A DNA stretch of 5,498 bases from an uncultured Alcaligenaceae bacterium (GTDB taxonomy: Bacteria > Pseudomonadota > Gammaproteobacteria > Burkholderiales > Burkholderiaceae_B): the NCBI GenBank assembly GCA_937897265.1, contig CALCPT010000013.1, forward strand, positions 1-5,498. The letters run 5' to 3'. Positions within the stretch are counted from its first letter, which is position 1; every line of letters begins with the position of its first letter. Below are positions 1 to 5,498 of this stretch, piece by piece. Position numbers and translations under genes: made by a program. The notes under the pieces are model-generated. The model was not told where the DNA came from. It made no database searches and saw only the letters and a list, made by a program, of their open reading frames with translations.

Positions 1-866
1 AGCCCTGCCTGCGCGTTGAGTTCAGCAAAGCCCTCCCAGCCCATGCCCAGCACGCCAGGGTGAGAGGGCGTGGGTAACACAGGGCCTAGCACCGCAAAAT
101 CGGCATCCAACTTACGTGCTTGAGTGAGCTCGGCTAGGTTGTGGGTTGAAACCCCCACCAGCGAGCCTTCAGCCAGAGCGGGGCGCATTGATAGGTTGGT
201 CGCGTCAGTCGAGCGCAGATGCACGCCATCGGCTTGCTTCCACCAAGAGGCTGGATGGATGCTGTTGACTAGTACGCGAGCCCCAGCCGCGCGGCAGCGA
301 GCGAGCACAGTGACCAGTGCTTGCTCTAGCGAGGGCGCCGCGGCGCCGCCGGGCCAGTTGGGTTCGCGCCATTGCAATAAACGCAAACCTGCCGCTAGAT
401 TTTTGTCTAATCGCTGTAAAAAATCTGGCAGATGCTCAGGCGCCCCAACAGAAGAAATCGCGTAGACCTCTGGTAACTGCAGCCAGCGCAGCGGTGGGTA
501 GGTGGCAGGGAGTAATTGCGGTTGCTCGTGTGCGTGGCGTAAATCGACCCAGCGCAACTCTTGCCCCTCTAGGCCTTTGGGCTCACCAGTCCAGCCCGTG
601 ACCCGACAAAAGGCGAGCCGCACGGTTGTGGTGGGGTACTCGTGTACGTAGGTAACCCAAGGTGTTGAGGCGGTTACCTCAATGCCAAGTTCTTCGCGAA
701 GCTCGCGTGCAAGTGCCTGCAAGACGGTTTCGCTAGGCTCGAGTTTGCCGCCCGGAAGCTCCCACCAGCCAGGCCAAGGCTTGTCTGCGGGGCGGTTACC
801 TAACAATACCGTGCCATCGGGGCGCAGCAGCACCCCAACGGCGACATCAATGATCTTGTCAGGCAT
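1..866 (-). CDS. Nudix (MutT-like) hydrolase fused to a ThiE-like domain, 3' end cut by window edge
   Basis: Partial gene: 288 codons are visible and the frame stays open to base 1. Residues 5-130 are a Nudix domain. The Nudix box is perfect at residues 40-62 (G40, E46, then REL-R-EE-L-GI at 54-62) and is preceded by PGWWELPGG, as in MutT enzymes that hydrolyse (8-oxo-)dGTP to the monophosphate. Residues about 134-288 resemble thiamine-phosphate synthase (TMP-TENI): QWREP 165-169, ADGVHL 212-217, GVSTH 238-242 and GPVLPT 261-266. Several ThiE catalytic positions differ, so this half is probably not a working ThiE. The last beta/alpha unit with its phosphate-binding glycines, perhaps 30 residues, lies beyond the edge. 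The ATG at 866 overlaps the upstream ATPase stop by 8 bases (ATGCCTGA) and has no clear Shine-Dalgarno, which suggests translational coupling. The Nudix assignment is secure; the true substrate and the role of the second domain are unknown. Confidence 0.9.
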   Translation of the reverse strand, partial: MPDKIIDVAVGVLLRPDGTVLLGNRPADKPWPGWWELPGGKLEPSETVLQALARELREELGIEVTASTPWVTYVHEYPTTTVRLAFCRVTGWTGEPKGLEGQELRWVDLRHAHEQPQLLPATYPPLRWLQLPEVYAISSVGAPEHLPDFLQRLDKNLAAGLRLLQWREPNWPGGAAAPSLEQALVTVLARCRAAGARVLVNSIHPASWWKQADGVHLRSTDATNLSMRPALAEGSLVGVSTHNLAELTQARKLDADFAVLGPVLPTPSHPGVLGMGWEGFAELNAQAG

Positions 867-1746
867 AGCGCGCAGACCAGTCGCGCGCAAAATGCCAGGC
901 GACTCGCCCAGAGCGTGAGCCACGTTCAAGTGCCCACTGCAGGGCTTCGGTACGTGCTTCAGCGATGCTGGCCTCGGAGCAGCCTAAGGTGCGTAACCAG
1001 TGCGAGACGATATCCAGATAATCGTCTTGCTTGAAGGGGTAGAACGATAGCCAGAGGCCAAAACGCTCAGACAGCGAAATCTTTTCTTCGACGGTTTCGC
1101 CGGGATGCACTTCACCGTCGGCTTGATGCTGCGCTTGCAAGTTTTCGCTCATGTACTCGGGCATGAGGTGACGGCGGTTTGAGGTGGCATAAATCAGTAC
1201 ATTGTTACCAGCCGAGGCAGCCGAGCCATCGAGTACGGATTTGAGCGCCTTGTAGCCTGACTCGCCCTCTTCAAACGATAAGTCATCGCAGAAAACAATA
1301 AATTTTTCAGGCCGCTCGGCAACCAGGTCGACAATGTCAGCTAAATCGCCGAGATCACTTTTGTCGACTTCGATGAGACGCAAGCCCTTTGCACCGTAGC
1401 TGGCCAGCATCGCCTTGACCAGCGAGCTTTTGCCGGTACCGCGTGCACCCGTCATCAGTACGTTATTGGCCGGCTTGCCTTCGATAAAGTGACGCGTATT
1501 GCGATCGATGATATCGCGTTGTCTTTCAATGTGCTGCAGGTCACTGGTATTGATCAGCGATACGTGGGCGATGGCATCCAGCCAGCCATGCGAGGCGCCG
1601 CGCTTGCGCCAGCGAAAGGCTAGTGCGTTCCAGTCGGTGGGTGGCGGCGTTGGTGGCAACCAGGCTTCAAGTTGAGCCAACACGCGCAAGGCGCGCGCCA
1701 GTAATTCGGCCGAGTCCGGCCCGTTTGATAAATTAGCGTTGCTCAT
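859..1746 (-). CDS. AAA-type ATPase of the DUF815 family
   Basis: This is a complete 295-residue cytoplasmic ATPase. A helical N-terminal part (about 1-90) precedes the P-loop core. Walker A is GARGTGKSS at 100-108 (K106, S107). Walker B is FIVFCDDLSFEE at 149-160, with D154-D155 and acidic residues after it. A sensor-1-like YATSNRRH lies at 186-193. LSERFG at 225-230 carries a likely arginine finger or lid residue (R228). The C-terminal SGRVAWHFA at 279-287 resembles a sensor-2 region. This order is typical of DUF815 (PF05673) proteins, which are related to DnaA/RuvB-like AAA+ ATPases and have no settled function. There is no signal peptide or membrane segment. Its ATG shares one base with the argJ stop (TAATG) and its stop overlaps the Nudix gene start, so it is the middle gene of a coupled operon. 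ATP binding and hydrolysis are well supported; the biological target is not visible. No regular partner enzyme is seen beyond the conserved neighbours. Confidence 0.9.
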   Translation of the reverse strand: MSNANLSNGPDSAELLARALRVLAQLEAWLPPTPPPTDWNALAFRWRKRGASHGWLDAIAHVSLINTSDLQHIERQRDIIDRNTRHFIEGKPANNVLMTGARGTGKSSLVKAMLASYGAKGLRLIEVDKSDLGDLADIVDLVAERPEKFIVFCDDLSFEEGESGYKALKSVLDGSAASAGNNVLIYATSNRRHLMPEYMSENLQAQHQADGEVHPGETVEEKISLSERFGLWLSFYPFKQDDYLDIVSHWLRTLGCSEASIAEARTEALQWALERGSRSGRVAWHFARDWSARYA

Positions 1747-2972
1747 TAGGATCTGTAATCTGCGTTGATGCTGACGTATTCGTGAGAAAAGTCGCAGGTG
1801 TAAACGGTTTGTGCGACGGTGCCACGGCCGAGTGCAATACGAACCAAGATTTCAGGCTCTTTCATGACACGCTGGCCATCGGCTTCTTGGTAGTCGGGGT
1901 AACGCTCGCCTTTGTCGGCGACTAAGACATCGCCTAGCCAGAGCTTGACACCACGCACATCTAAATCAAGGATGCCAGCATAGCCAATTGCGGCCAAAAT
2001 GCGCCCTAAATTTGGATCGCTGGCAAAGAAGGCTGTTTTAACCAACGGTGAATGTGCCACGGCATAGGCCACGAGCAAGGCCTCATCGACTGTTTTTGCC
2101 TGTTCGACTTGAATGGTCATGAACTTGGTGGCGCCCTCAGCGTCGCGAACGATTTTTTGTGCCAAATCGATCGCCGCGACGGCTAGTGCAGCCTTGAGAG
2201 CGGCATAGTGGGGATGCGCTACGCTGTCAACGAGCAGCCCGCTTTTGCCGGTTGCCATGACAATAAATGAATCGTTAGTTGAAGTATCCCCGTCTACCGT
2301 GATGCGGTTAAACGAGACATCAGCCAGATCGCGCGCCAGTTGAGTCATGAGCGGCTGTGAAATGCCCGCGTCGGTGGCCAAATAGCTCAGCATGGTGGCC
2401 ATGTTGGGCCGGATCATGCCTGCGCCTTTGCTAATACCGGTGATCGTGATGGTTTTGTCGCCAATTTTGACGCGTTGCGAATGAATTTTTGGCAAGGTGT
2501 CGGTGGTCATGATGCCGTGCGCTGCAGACACCCAATTGCCCGCCGCTAAATTTTTAATCGCACCAGGCAACCCGGCTTTGATCCGGTCAACCGGTAACGG
2601 CTCGAGGATGACACCAGTTGAAAACGGCAAGATTTGAGCGCTGGTCAGGCCTAATAAGCCAGCAAGCGCGTCACAGGTGTCATTAGCTGCTTTCAGGCCA
2701 GGTTCGCCGGTGCCTGCATTGGCGTTGCCCGTGTTGATCACTAACGCACGAATGTTGTGCGAGCCGGTAAGGTGCGCTTGACACACCAATACTGGCGCTG
2801 CACAGAACCGATTGCGGGTGAATACGCCACCGACGCTAGTACCTTCGCTCAGGCGAAAGACGGTCAGGTCGCGGCGATCGGCTTTGCGAATGCCGGCTTC
2901 AGTGACGCCGATTTCAATACCGGCAACAGGGTAAACAGCGTCGTCAGACGGAATATGCAGATTAACGGCCAT
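1746..2972 (-). CDS. argJ: Glutamate N-acetyltransferase / ornithine acetyltransferase ArgJ
   Basis: ArgJ moves the acetyl group from N-acetylornithine to glutamate, giving ornithine and N-acetylglutamate in the cyclic arginine pathway (EC 2.3.1.35). Bifunctional members also acetylate glutamate from acetyl-CoA (EC 2.3.1.1); sequence alone does not settle which applies here. The protein is 408 residues, a normal full length. The self-cleavage site is clear: [14 protein letters not shown] at 182-195, cut between A192 and T193. T193 then becomes the N-terminal nucleophile of the beta chain. The STG at 118-120 supplies the oxyanion-hole Thr-Gly. Other hallmarks are [11 protein letters not shown] 79-89, DGDTSTND 227-234, [19 protein letters not shown] 315-333 and the C-terminal end [10 protein letters not shown]. 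The start is fixed: an in-frame TAG lies at 2985-2987 with no other start codon between. No Shine-Dalgarno is recognisable ahead of it. It is the first gene of the three-gene unit and its stop overlaps the ATPase start by one base. Confidence 0.97.
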   Translation of the reverse strand: MAVNLHIPSDDAVYPVAGIEIGVTEAGIRKADRRDLTVFRLSEGTSVGGVFTRNRFCAAPVLVCQAHLTGSHNIRALVINTGNANAGTGEPGLKAANDTCDALAGLLGLTSAQILPFSTGVILEPLPVDRIKAGLPGAIKNLAAGNWVSAAHGIMTTDTLPKIHSQRVKIGDKTITITGISKGAGMIRPNMATMLSYLATDAGISQPLMTQLARDLADVSFNRITVDGDTSTNDSFIVMATGKSGLLVDSVAHPHYAALKAALAVAAIDLAQKIVRDAEGATKFMTIQVEQAKTVDEALLVAYAVAHSPLVKTAFFASDPNLGRILAAIGYAGILDLDVRGVKLWLGDVLVADKGERYPDYQEADGQRVMKEPEILVRIALGRGTVAQTVYTCDFSHEYVSINADYRS

Positions 2973-3049
2973 GGCGGATCGAAGCTAAAAAGGTGAAAGA
3001 TGCGTGATTATCGCTTTTTTTTGAAGTTAGACTGCCCAAACGAGCAACT
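2973..3049 (-). promoter_or_regulatory. Spacer upstream of argJ with a weak promoter candidate
   Basis: This 77-base gap separates the hydrolase stop from the argJ start. On the minus strand, GATAAT at 3012-3007 matches the sigma-70 -10 consensus at five of six positions. It would start transcription near base 3000, leaving a leader of about 27 bases. No good -35 hexamer lies 16-18 bases upstream (GCAGTC at 17), so the promoter is uncertain. An A8 run sits between the two positions. No hairpin followed by a T run is present on the minus strand, so the Bug/hydrolase transcript may read through into argJ. Confidence 0.3.
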
Positions 3050-3916
3050 TCAGCGGGGCAGGGTCAGCAGCTTGAGTAGCTTTTGAACGAGTGGGCTGTC
3101 AAGTCGGTTCAAATGCAAGACTAAATCAAAGTGATTAGTGTTTGGCATGTCAACATACTCGCCCTGAAAGCCTTGGGCTCGCCAGGCGGCTAAATAGTCT
3201 TGCGACTGCCGTTTGAACTCAGCAGTTTCATTTGAGCCGTAGCTGATCAAGATGGGCGCGCCGTGGTCTTTAGGCAACGCAAAGAGCGGGCTATTACGCC
3301 GCGCATCCTCAAGACTCAGACGCATCCACTCATTGATATGCGTTTCAACCAACGGGGTGAGGTCGTACAGGCCACTTAGCAAGACTGCACCCGCGATTGC
3401 AGCGGCATCCATCCCGTAGCTCTGCTGCCACCCGCTCGCAAGCACCATCCCCGCAAGATGTCCGCCTGCCGAACTGCCGGCAATAATCAAACGCCGTCCA
3501 TCACCGTGGTGTTGTGCAATGTGGCGGTGAACCCAAGCCACCGCGCGACGAGTTTGATCTACGATGCGGTCGAGCGTGACCGCAGGGGCCAGCGAGTAAT
3601 TGACCGCAACCACGGTGATCCCAGCCTGAGTCAGGGTGGGCGCCATAAAACTTGAGTCGTCTTTTGAGAGCAACCGCCAGTAGCCGCCGTGTAGATAAAT
3701 GAGTACAGGGCCGGGGCGCTCGCCCCGAGCGGGAAAAATATCGAGGGTTTCGTCTGGGTGCGTCCCATACGCGACGTTCAGCGCACAGGGTAGAGTGTTT
3801 CTGGCCTGCGCGCTGATTGACGCATAGTCATGCAACATCGGCGCGATATCGGGAACGGTCGCGCGTGCGTTGTATTGCAGGTCGAGCGTGGCGCGATCGA
3901 TTGGCGAAGGGCTCAT
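3050..3916 (-). CDS. Alpha/beta hydrolase, kynurenine formamidase/HSL-like
   Basis: A complete 288-residue alpha/beta hydrolase. The oxyanion-hole motif HGGYW is at 76-80, after the strand VLIYL. The nucleophile elbow GSSAGGH is at 147-153 with S149, and the catalytic histidine is H262 in NTNHFD. The acid is probably E230 in YGSNETAEFKRQS, where many hydrolases have Asp. HGGYW together with the KDD at 85-87 and the EFKRQS block resemble arylformamidase (AFMID/BNA7) and hormone-sensitive-lipase-like esterases (Abhydrolase_3). It therefore likely cleaves a carboxylic ester or an amide such as a formamide. There is no signal peptide, so it acts in the cytoplasm. No tryptophan-degradation gene is nearby, so calling it a true kynurenine formamidase would overreach. 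The ATG is 6 bases after the stop of the Bug-type binding protein gene, which points to co-transcription and perhaps hydrolysis of a captured ligand. Only a weak Shine-Dalgarno (AAGAG) is seen. Confidence 0.9.
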   Translation of the reverse strand: MSPSPIDRATLDLQYNARATVPDIAPMLHDYASISAQARNTLPCALNVAYGTHPDETLDIFPARGERPGPVLIYLHGGYWRLLSKDDSSFMAPTLTQAGITVVAVNYSLAPAVTLDRIVDQTRRAVAWVHRHIAQHHGDGRRLIIAGSSAGGHLAGMVLASGWQQSYGMDAAAIAGAVLLSGLYDLTPLVETHINEWMRLSLEDARRNSPLFALPKDHGAPILISYGSNETAEFKRQSQDYLAAWRAQGFQGEYVDMPNTNHFDLVLHLNRLDSPLVQKLLKLLTLPR

Positions 3917-3922
3917 CTGCTC

Positions 3923-4900
3923 TTACTCGATTGAAATCCCGGTTTGTTTTGCCAAACCCTGCATTTTTTCAATTTCTTTACGAATGGTTTCGCCAAACTG
4001 AGCCGGAGTGGTAGCCGCAGGAAACAAGCCTAAGTCGGCAAGCCGCGCTCGCACAGCAGGTTCGTTGACCGCTTTGGCAGCCGCATCGCGCATGCGCGTA
4101 ATCGTGGCCGCTGGGGTGCCCGCAGGTGCCACCAAGCCAAACCAAGAGGGGTCATTGTTTGAAGCGAAGCCAACTTCTGCGTAAGTGGGTACGTTTGGTA
4201 GCGGTTCAAGGCGTGTTGGCCAAGAGACAGCCAATGCTCGCAATTTGCCTGATTGGATATGAGGCATGGCCGAGGCAACCTGATCAAAGTAGACCATGAC
4301 TTGCCCGCCAAGTATGCCCGTCAGCGCGGGGCCCGCTCCCTTATAGGGGATATGCACCATGGCTGTACCAGTGGTGGTTTTAAAGAGCTCGGCCCACATT
4401 TGGCTGATGGTGCCATTGCCGGTTGAGGCGTAGCTTAATTTGTCGGGGTTGGCCTTCAGATAGGCTAGAAATTCAGCAAAATTATTGACGGGTAAACTGG
4501 GGTGTACAACCAAGACGCCCGGCGCCTGGACCAGTTCTGTGACTGGGGCAAAGTTTTTGATTGGATCGTATGGCAGGCTTTTATAGACAGCTGGGTTGAC
4601 GCCGTGGGTTGACACCGTTGCGACCCCAAAGATTGTGCCATCAGGGGCGGCCTTGGCAACCTCTGTCATGCCGATTGATCCGCCGGCACCACCGCGATTT
4701 TCAACGATGACCGTTTGGCCCAGTATGCGGGTCATTGGCTCGGCGAGCAGGCGCGCGGTGATGTCTGTAGAGCCGCCGGGTGGAAAAGGCACAATGAGGC
4801 GAATGGCGCGATCTTGTGCTTGGGAGAGCGGAAGTTGGGCACAAAGGACGAGCATGCTAGTCAGACGCGCCAGCTGGAGTAGCAGATTTCGGTATTTCAT
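3923..4900 (-). CDS. TctC/Bug family periplasmic solute-binding protein
   Basis: A complete 325-residue secreted binding protein of the tripartite tricarboxylate receptor (TctC/Bug) family. These proteins bind carboxylates, amino acids or similar small organic acids in the periplasm. Residues 1-28 are a signal peptide: KYR, then a hydrophobic core, then likely cleavage after SQA28. The mature protein opens with IRLIVPFPPGGSTDITAR at 33-50. VENRGGAGGSIG follows at 66-77, STGNGT at 159-164, HIPYKGAGPALT at 183-194, FD at 205-206, GKLRALAV at 218-225, PNVPTYAE at 235-242 and WFGLVAPAGTP at 253-263. All are standard family blocks. An ATG at 4960 would add 20 residues ahead of the signal peptide; I prefer 4900 because it begins the signal peptide and has a GGGGAA ribosome-binding site. 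No TctA/TctB membrane genes lie in the window, so it is an orphan here, as is common in Alcaligenaceae. The ligand cannot be read from the sequence. Confidence 0.94.
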   Translation of the reverse strand: MKYRNLLLQLARLTSMLVLCAQLPLSQAQDRAIRLIVPFPPGGSTDITARLLAEPMTRILGQTVIVENRGGAGGSIGMTEVAKAAPDGTIFGVATVSTHGVNPAVYKSLPYDPIKNFAPVTELVQAPGVLVVHPSLPVNNFAEFLAYLKANPDKLSYASTGNGTISQMWAELFKTTTGTAMVHIPYKGAGPALTGILGGQVMVYFDQVASAMPHIQSGKLRALAVSWPTRLEPLPNVPTYAEVGFASNNDPSWFGLVAPAGTPAATITRMRDAAAKAVNEPAVRARLADLGLFPAATTPAQFGETIRKEIEKMQGLAKQTGISIE

Positions 4901-4906
4901 CAGTTG

Positions 4907-4912
4907 TTCCCC
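4907..4912 (-). promoter_or_regulatory. Ribosome-binding site of the Bug gene
   Basis: GGGGAA on the minus strand ends 6 bases before the ATG at 4900. It is a partial Shine-Dalgarno match, but its placement supports this start over the upstream in-frame ATG at 4960. Confidence 0.55.
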
Positions 4913-4926
4913 AAGATTGAGACAGC

Positions 4927-4955
4927 ATTTTGTACGTAAAAGTCCGGCGTGGCAA
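4927..4955 (-). promoter_or_regulatory. Candidate sigma-70 promoter for the Bug/hydrolase unit
   Basis: On the minus strand TTGCCA (4955-4950, five of six matches to TTGACA) is followed after exactly 17 bases by CAAAAT (4932-4927, four of six matches to TATAAT). Transcription would begin near 4920, about 20 bases before the ATG at 4900 and downstream of the alternative ATG at 4960. This fits the shorter gene model. It is a prediction by eye. Confidence 0.45.
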
Positions 4956-4977
4956 AACAATTATCTCCTGCTACTAT
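4950..4977 (+). promoter_or_regulatory. Candidate extended -10 promoter for the LivK-like gene
   Basis: TACTAT at 4972-4977 is preceded by TGC at 4969-4971, which forms an extended -10 element (TGnTAnnAT type). A poor -35-like TGGCAA lies at 4950-4955 with a 16-base spacer. Those same bases, read on the other strand, are the -35 TTGCCA of the Bug promoter. Transcription would start near 4984, leaving a leader of about 30 bases. Confidence 0.4.
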
Positions 4978-5001
4978 TTGCAGCTAATGATTTTCGTGCC
5001 C

Positions 5002-5007
5002 AGGAGG
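5002..5007 (+). promoter_or_regulatory. Strong Shine-Dalgarno of the LivK-like gene
   Basis: AGGAGG is a full consensus match and lies 6 bases before the ATG at 5014, so it decides this start. It is the strongest ribosome-binding site in the window. Confidence 0.85.
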
Positions 5008-5013
5008 CCCCTC

Positions 5014-5470
5014 ATGCATCTGTTTAAAAACCTAGTTGCAGCGGCTTTGCTCTTGCCAGCAATTGCACTTGCGCAAACGCCGATCAAGGTCGGTATTGCA
5101 AATGATTTGTCGGGCCCGTTTGCGGCACTTGGCGCCGAAGCGCGTGATGGTTTTAATCTTGCGATTAAGCAGCTTGGTAACAAGCTAGGCGGGCAGCCCG
5201 CTGAGTTTATTCAGACGGATATGGGCGGTAATCCCGATCAGGCGCGGCAGTTGGTCACACGTTATATTCAGCGCGACAAAATCGATTTCTTTACGGGCCC
5301 AATTGGTTCGAATGTGGCCTTAGCGGTTGGCCCAGCCTTGTTCGCCGCGAAAGTCCCTTACCTGTCAAACAACCCGGGCCCTAGCCAGTTTGCTGGCGCC
5401 CAGTGCAATGACTACTGGTTTGGCGTGTCATACCAAAACGACGCCTTTCACGAGGCGGCGGGTAAAGTCG
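5014..5470 (+). CDS. LivK-like ABC transporter substrate-binding protein, 3' end missing
   Basis: Partial gene with 152 genuine codons. It encodes the periplasmic binding component of a branched-chain amino acid/amide (HAAT-type) ABC transporter, Peripla_BP_6 family. Full-length members have roughly 370-400 residues, so well over half is missing. Residues 1-20 are a signal peptide (HLFKNL, an Ala/Leu core, cleavage after ALA20). The mature protein begins QTPIKVGIANDLSGPFAALG, the classical first strand and ligand loop. It continues with GGNPDQARQLV at 73-83, the FFTGPIGSNVALAVGPALF stretch near 96-114 and VPYLSNNPGPSQFAG near 118-132. The open frame runs past 5470 to the window end only because adapter sequence happens to lack a stop; those last residues (EIGRASCRE) are not protein. 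The gene is divergent from the Bug gene, and both products are secreted binding proteins. Its permease and ATPase partners would be expected further right, or it may be an orphan receptor. The ligand is unknown. Confidence 0.92.
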
Positions 5471-5498
5471 AGATCGGAAGAGCGTCGTGTAGGGAAAG
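5471..5498. other. Illumina TruSeq adapter remnant at contig end (artefact)
   Basis: The final 28 bases begin AGATCGGAAGAGC and continue with GTCGTGTAGGGAAAG. This is the reverse complement of the 3' part of the Illumina universal (read 2 side) adapter. It is read-through or untrimmed adapter carried into the assembly, not genomic DNA. The host sequence ends at 5470, inside a codon. Confidence 0.97.

Noticed and set aside
124..918. Three plus-strand open frames (124-465, 317-601, 682-918)
   Set aside because: They lie opposite the Nudix/ThiE-like gene, have low-complexity Arg/Ser/Ala-rich products without motifs, and the minus strand reads a perfect Nudix box through them.
3023..3051. Inverted repeat GAAGTT/AACTTC with a 17-base loop as a terminator
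   Set aside because: The stem is only 6 pairs and AT-rich. The adjacent run is A8 on the transcribed minus strand, and on the plus strand the T run precedes the stem, so it fits no intrinsic terminator.
3923..4960. Longer Bug protein starting at the ATG at 4960
   Set aside because: The extra 20 residues would precede a normal signal peptide; the predicted transcript start near 4920 and the GGGGAA site both favour 4900.
4596..5027. Plus-strand open frame of 143 codons over the Bug gene start and the control region
   Set aside because: It is antisense to the Bug signal peptide and first domain, has no recognisable motif, and overlaps the start of the LivK-like gene in another frame.
4974..5183. 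Minus-strand open frame of 69 codons
   Set aside because: It is antisense to the LivK-like gene, whose signal peptide and family motifs are clear on the plus strand.
1..5498. A novel defence, mobile or CRISPR-type system
   Set aside because: All sequence is accounted for by recognisable housekeeping or transport genes and short spacers; no repeats, transposase, phage or toxin-antitoxin features are visible.

Overview
The window looks like ordinary chromosomal DNA of a betaproteobacterium of the order Burkholderiales. Alcaligenaceae (Bordetella/Achromobacter/Pusillimonas relatives) is the best guess. The reasons are a TctC/Bug-type periplasmic binding protein, a family greatly expanded in that group; an argJ - DUF815 ATPase - Nudix/ThiE-like gene order of the kind I know from Burkholderiales; and a moderate to high GC content. 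No sequence search was possible, so the genus is open. The sequence is very probably one end, or the whole, of an assembled contig: its last 28 bases (5471-5498) are Illumina adapter, not genome.

Layout. 1-2972 (minus strand) is a tightly packed three-gene housekeeping unit read right to left: argJ (arginine biosynthesis), a DUF815-type AAA ATPase, and a MutT-like Nudix hydrolase fused to a ThiE-like domain and cut by the left edge. The junctions overlap by 1 and 8 bases, so translation is probably coupled. 2973-3049 is a short spacer with no convincing terminator and only a weak promoter candidate. 3050-4900 (minus strand) is a two-gene unit: a secreted TctC/Bug solute-binding protein, followed 6 bases later by an alpha/beta hydrolase of the kynurenine-formamidase/HSL-like type. 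4901-5013 is a divergent control region with a candidate promoter for each direction and a strong Shine-Dalgarno for the rightward gene. 5014-5470 (plus strand) is the first 152 codons of a LivK-like branched-chain amino acid/amide ABC-transporter binding protein, cut by the contig end.

How the genes work together. argJ supplies the acetyl-recycling step of ornithine/arginine synthesis. The ATPase and Nudix protein travel with it, with no evident pathway link. The Bug protein and hydrolase form a plausible capture-and-hydrolyse pair for an unknown organic acid, ester or amide. The divergent LivK-like gene suggests a nutrient-uptake locus with shared control, but no regulator lies in the window.

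I found no mobile element, CRISPR array, RNA gene, phage gene or defence system, and no novel multi-gene system. The points most worth attention are the adapter tail, which adds a false C-terminus to the last gene, and the degenerate ThiE-like domain on the Nudix protein.
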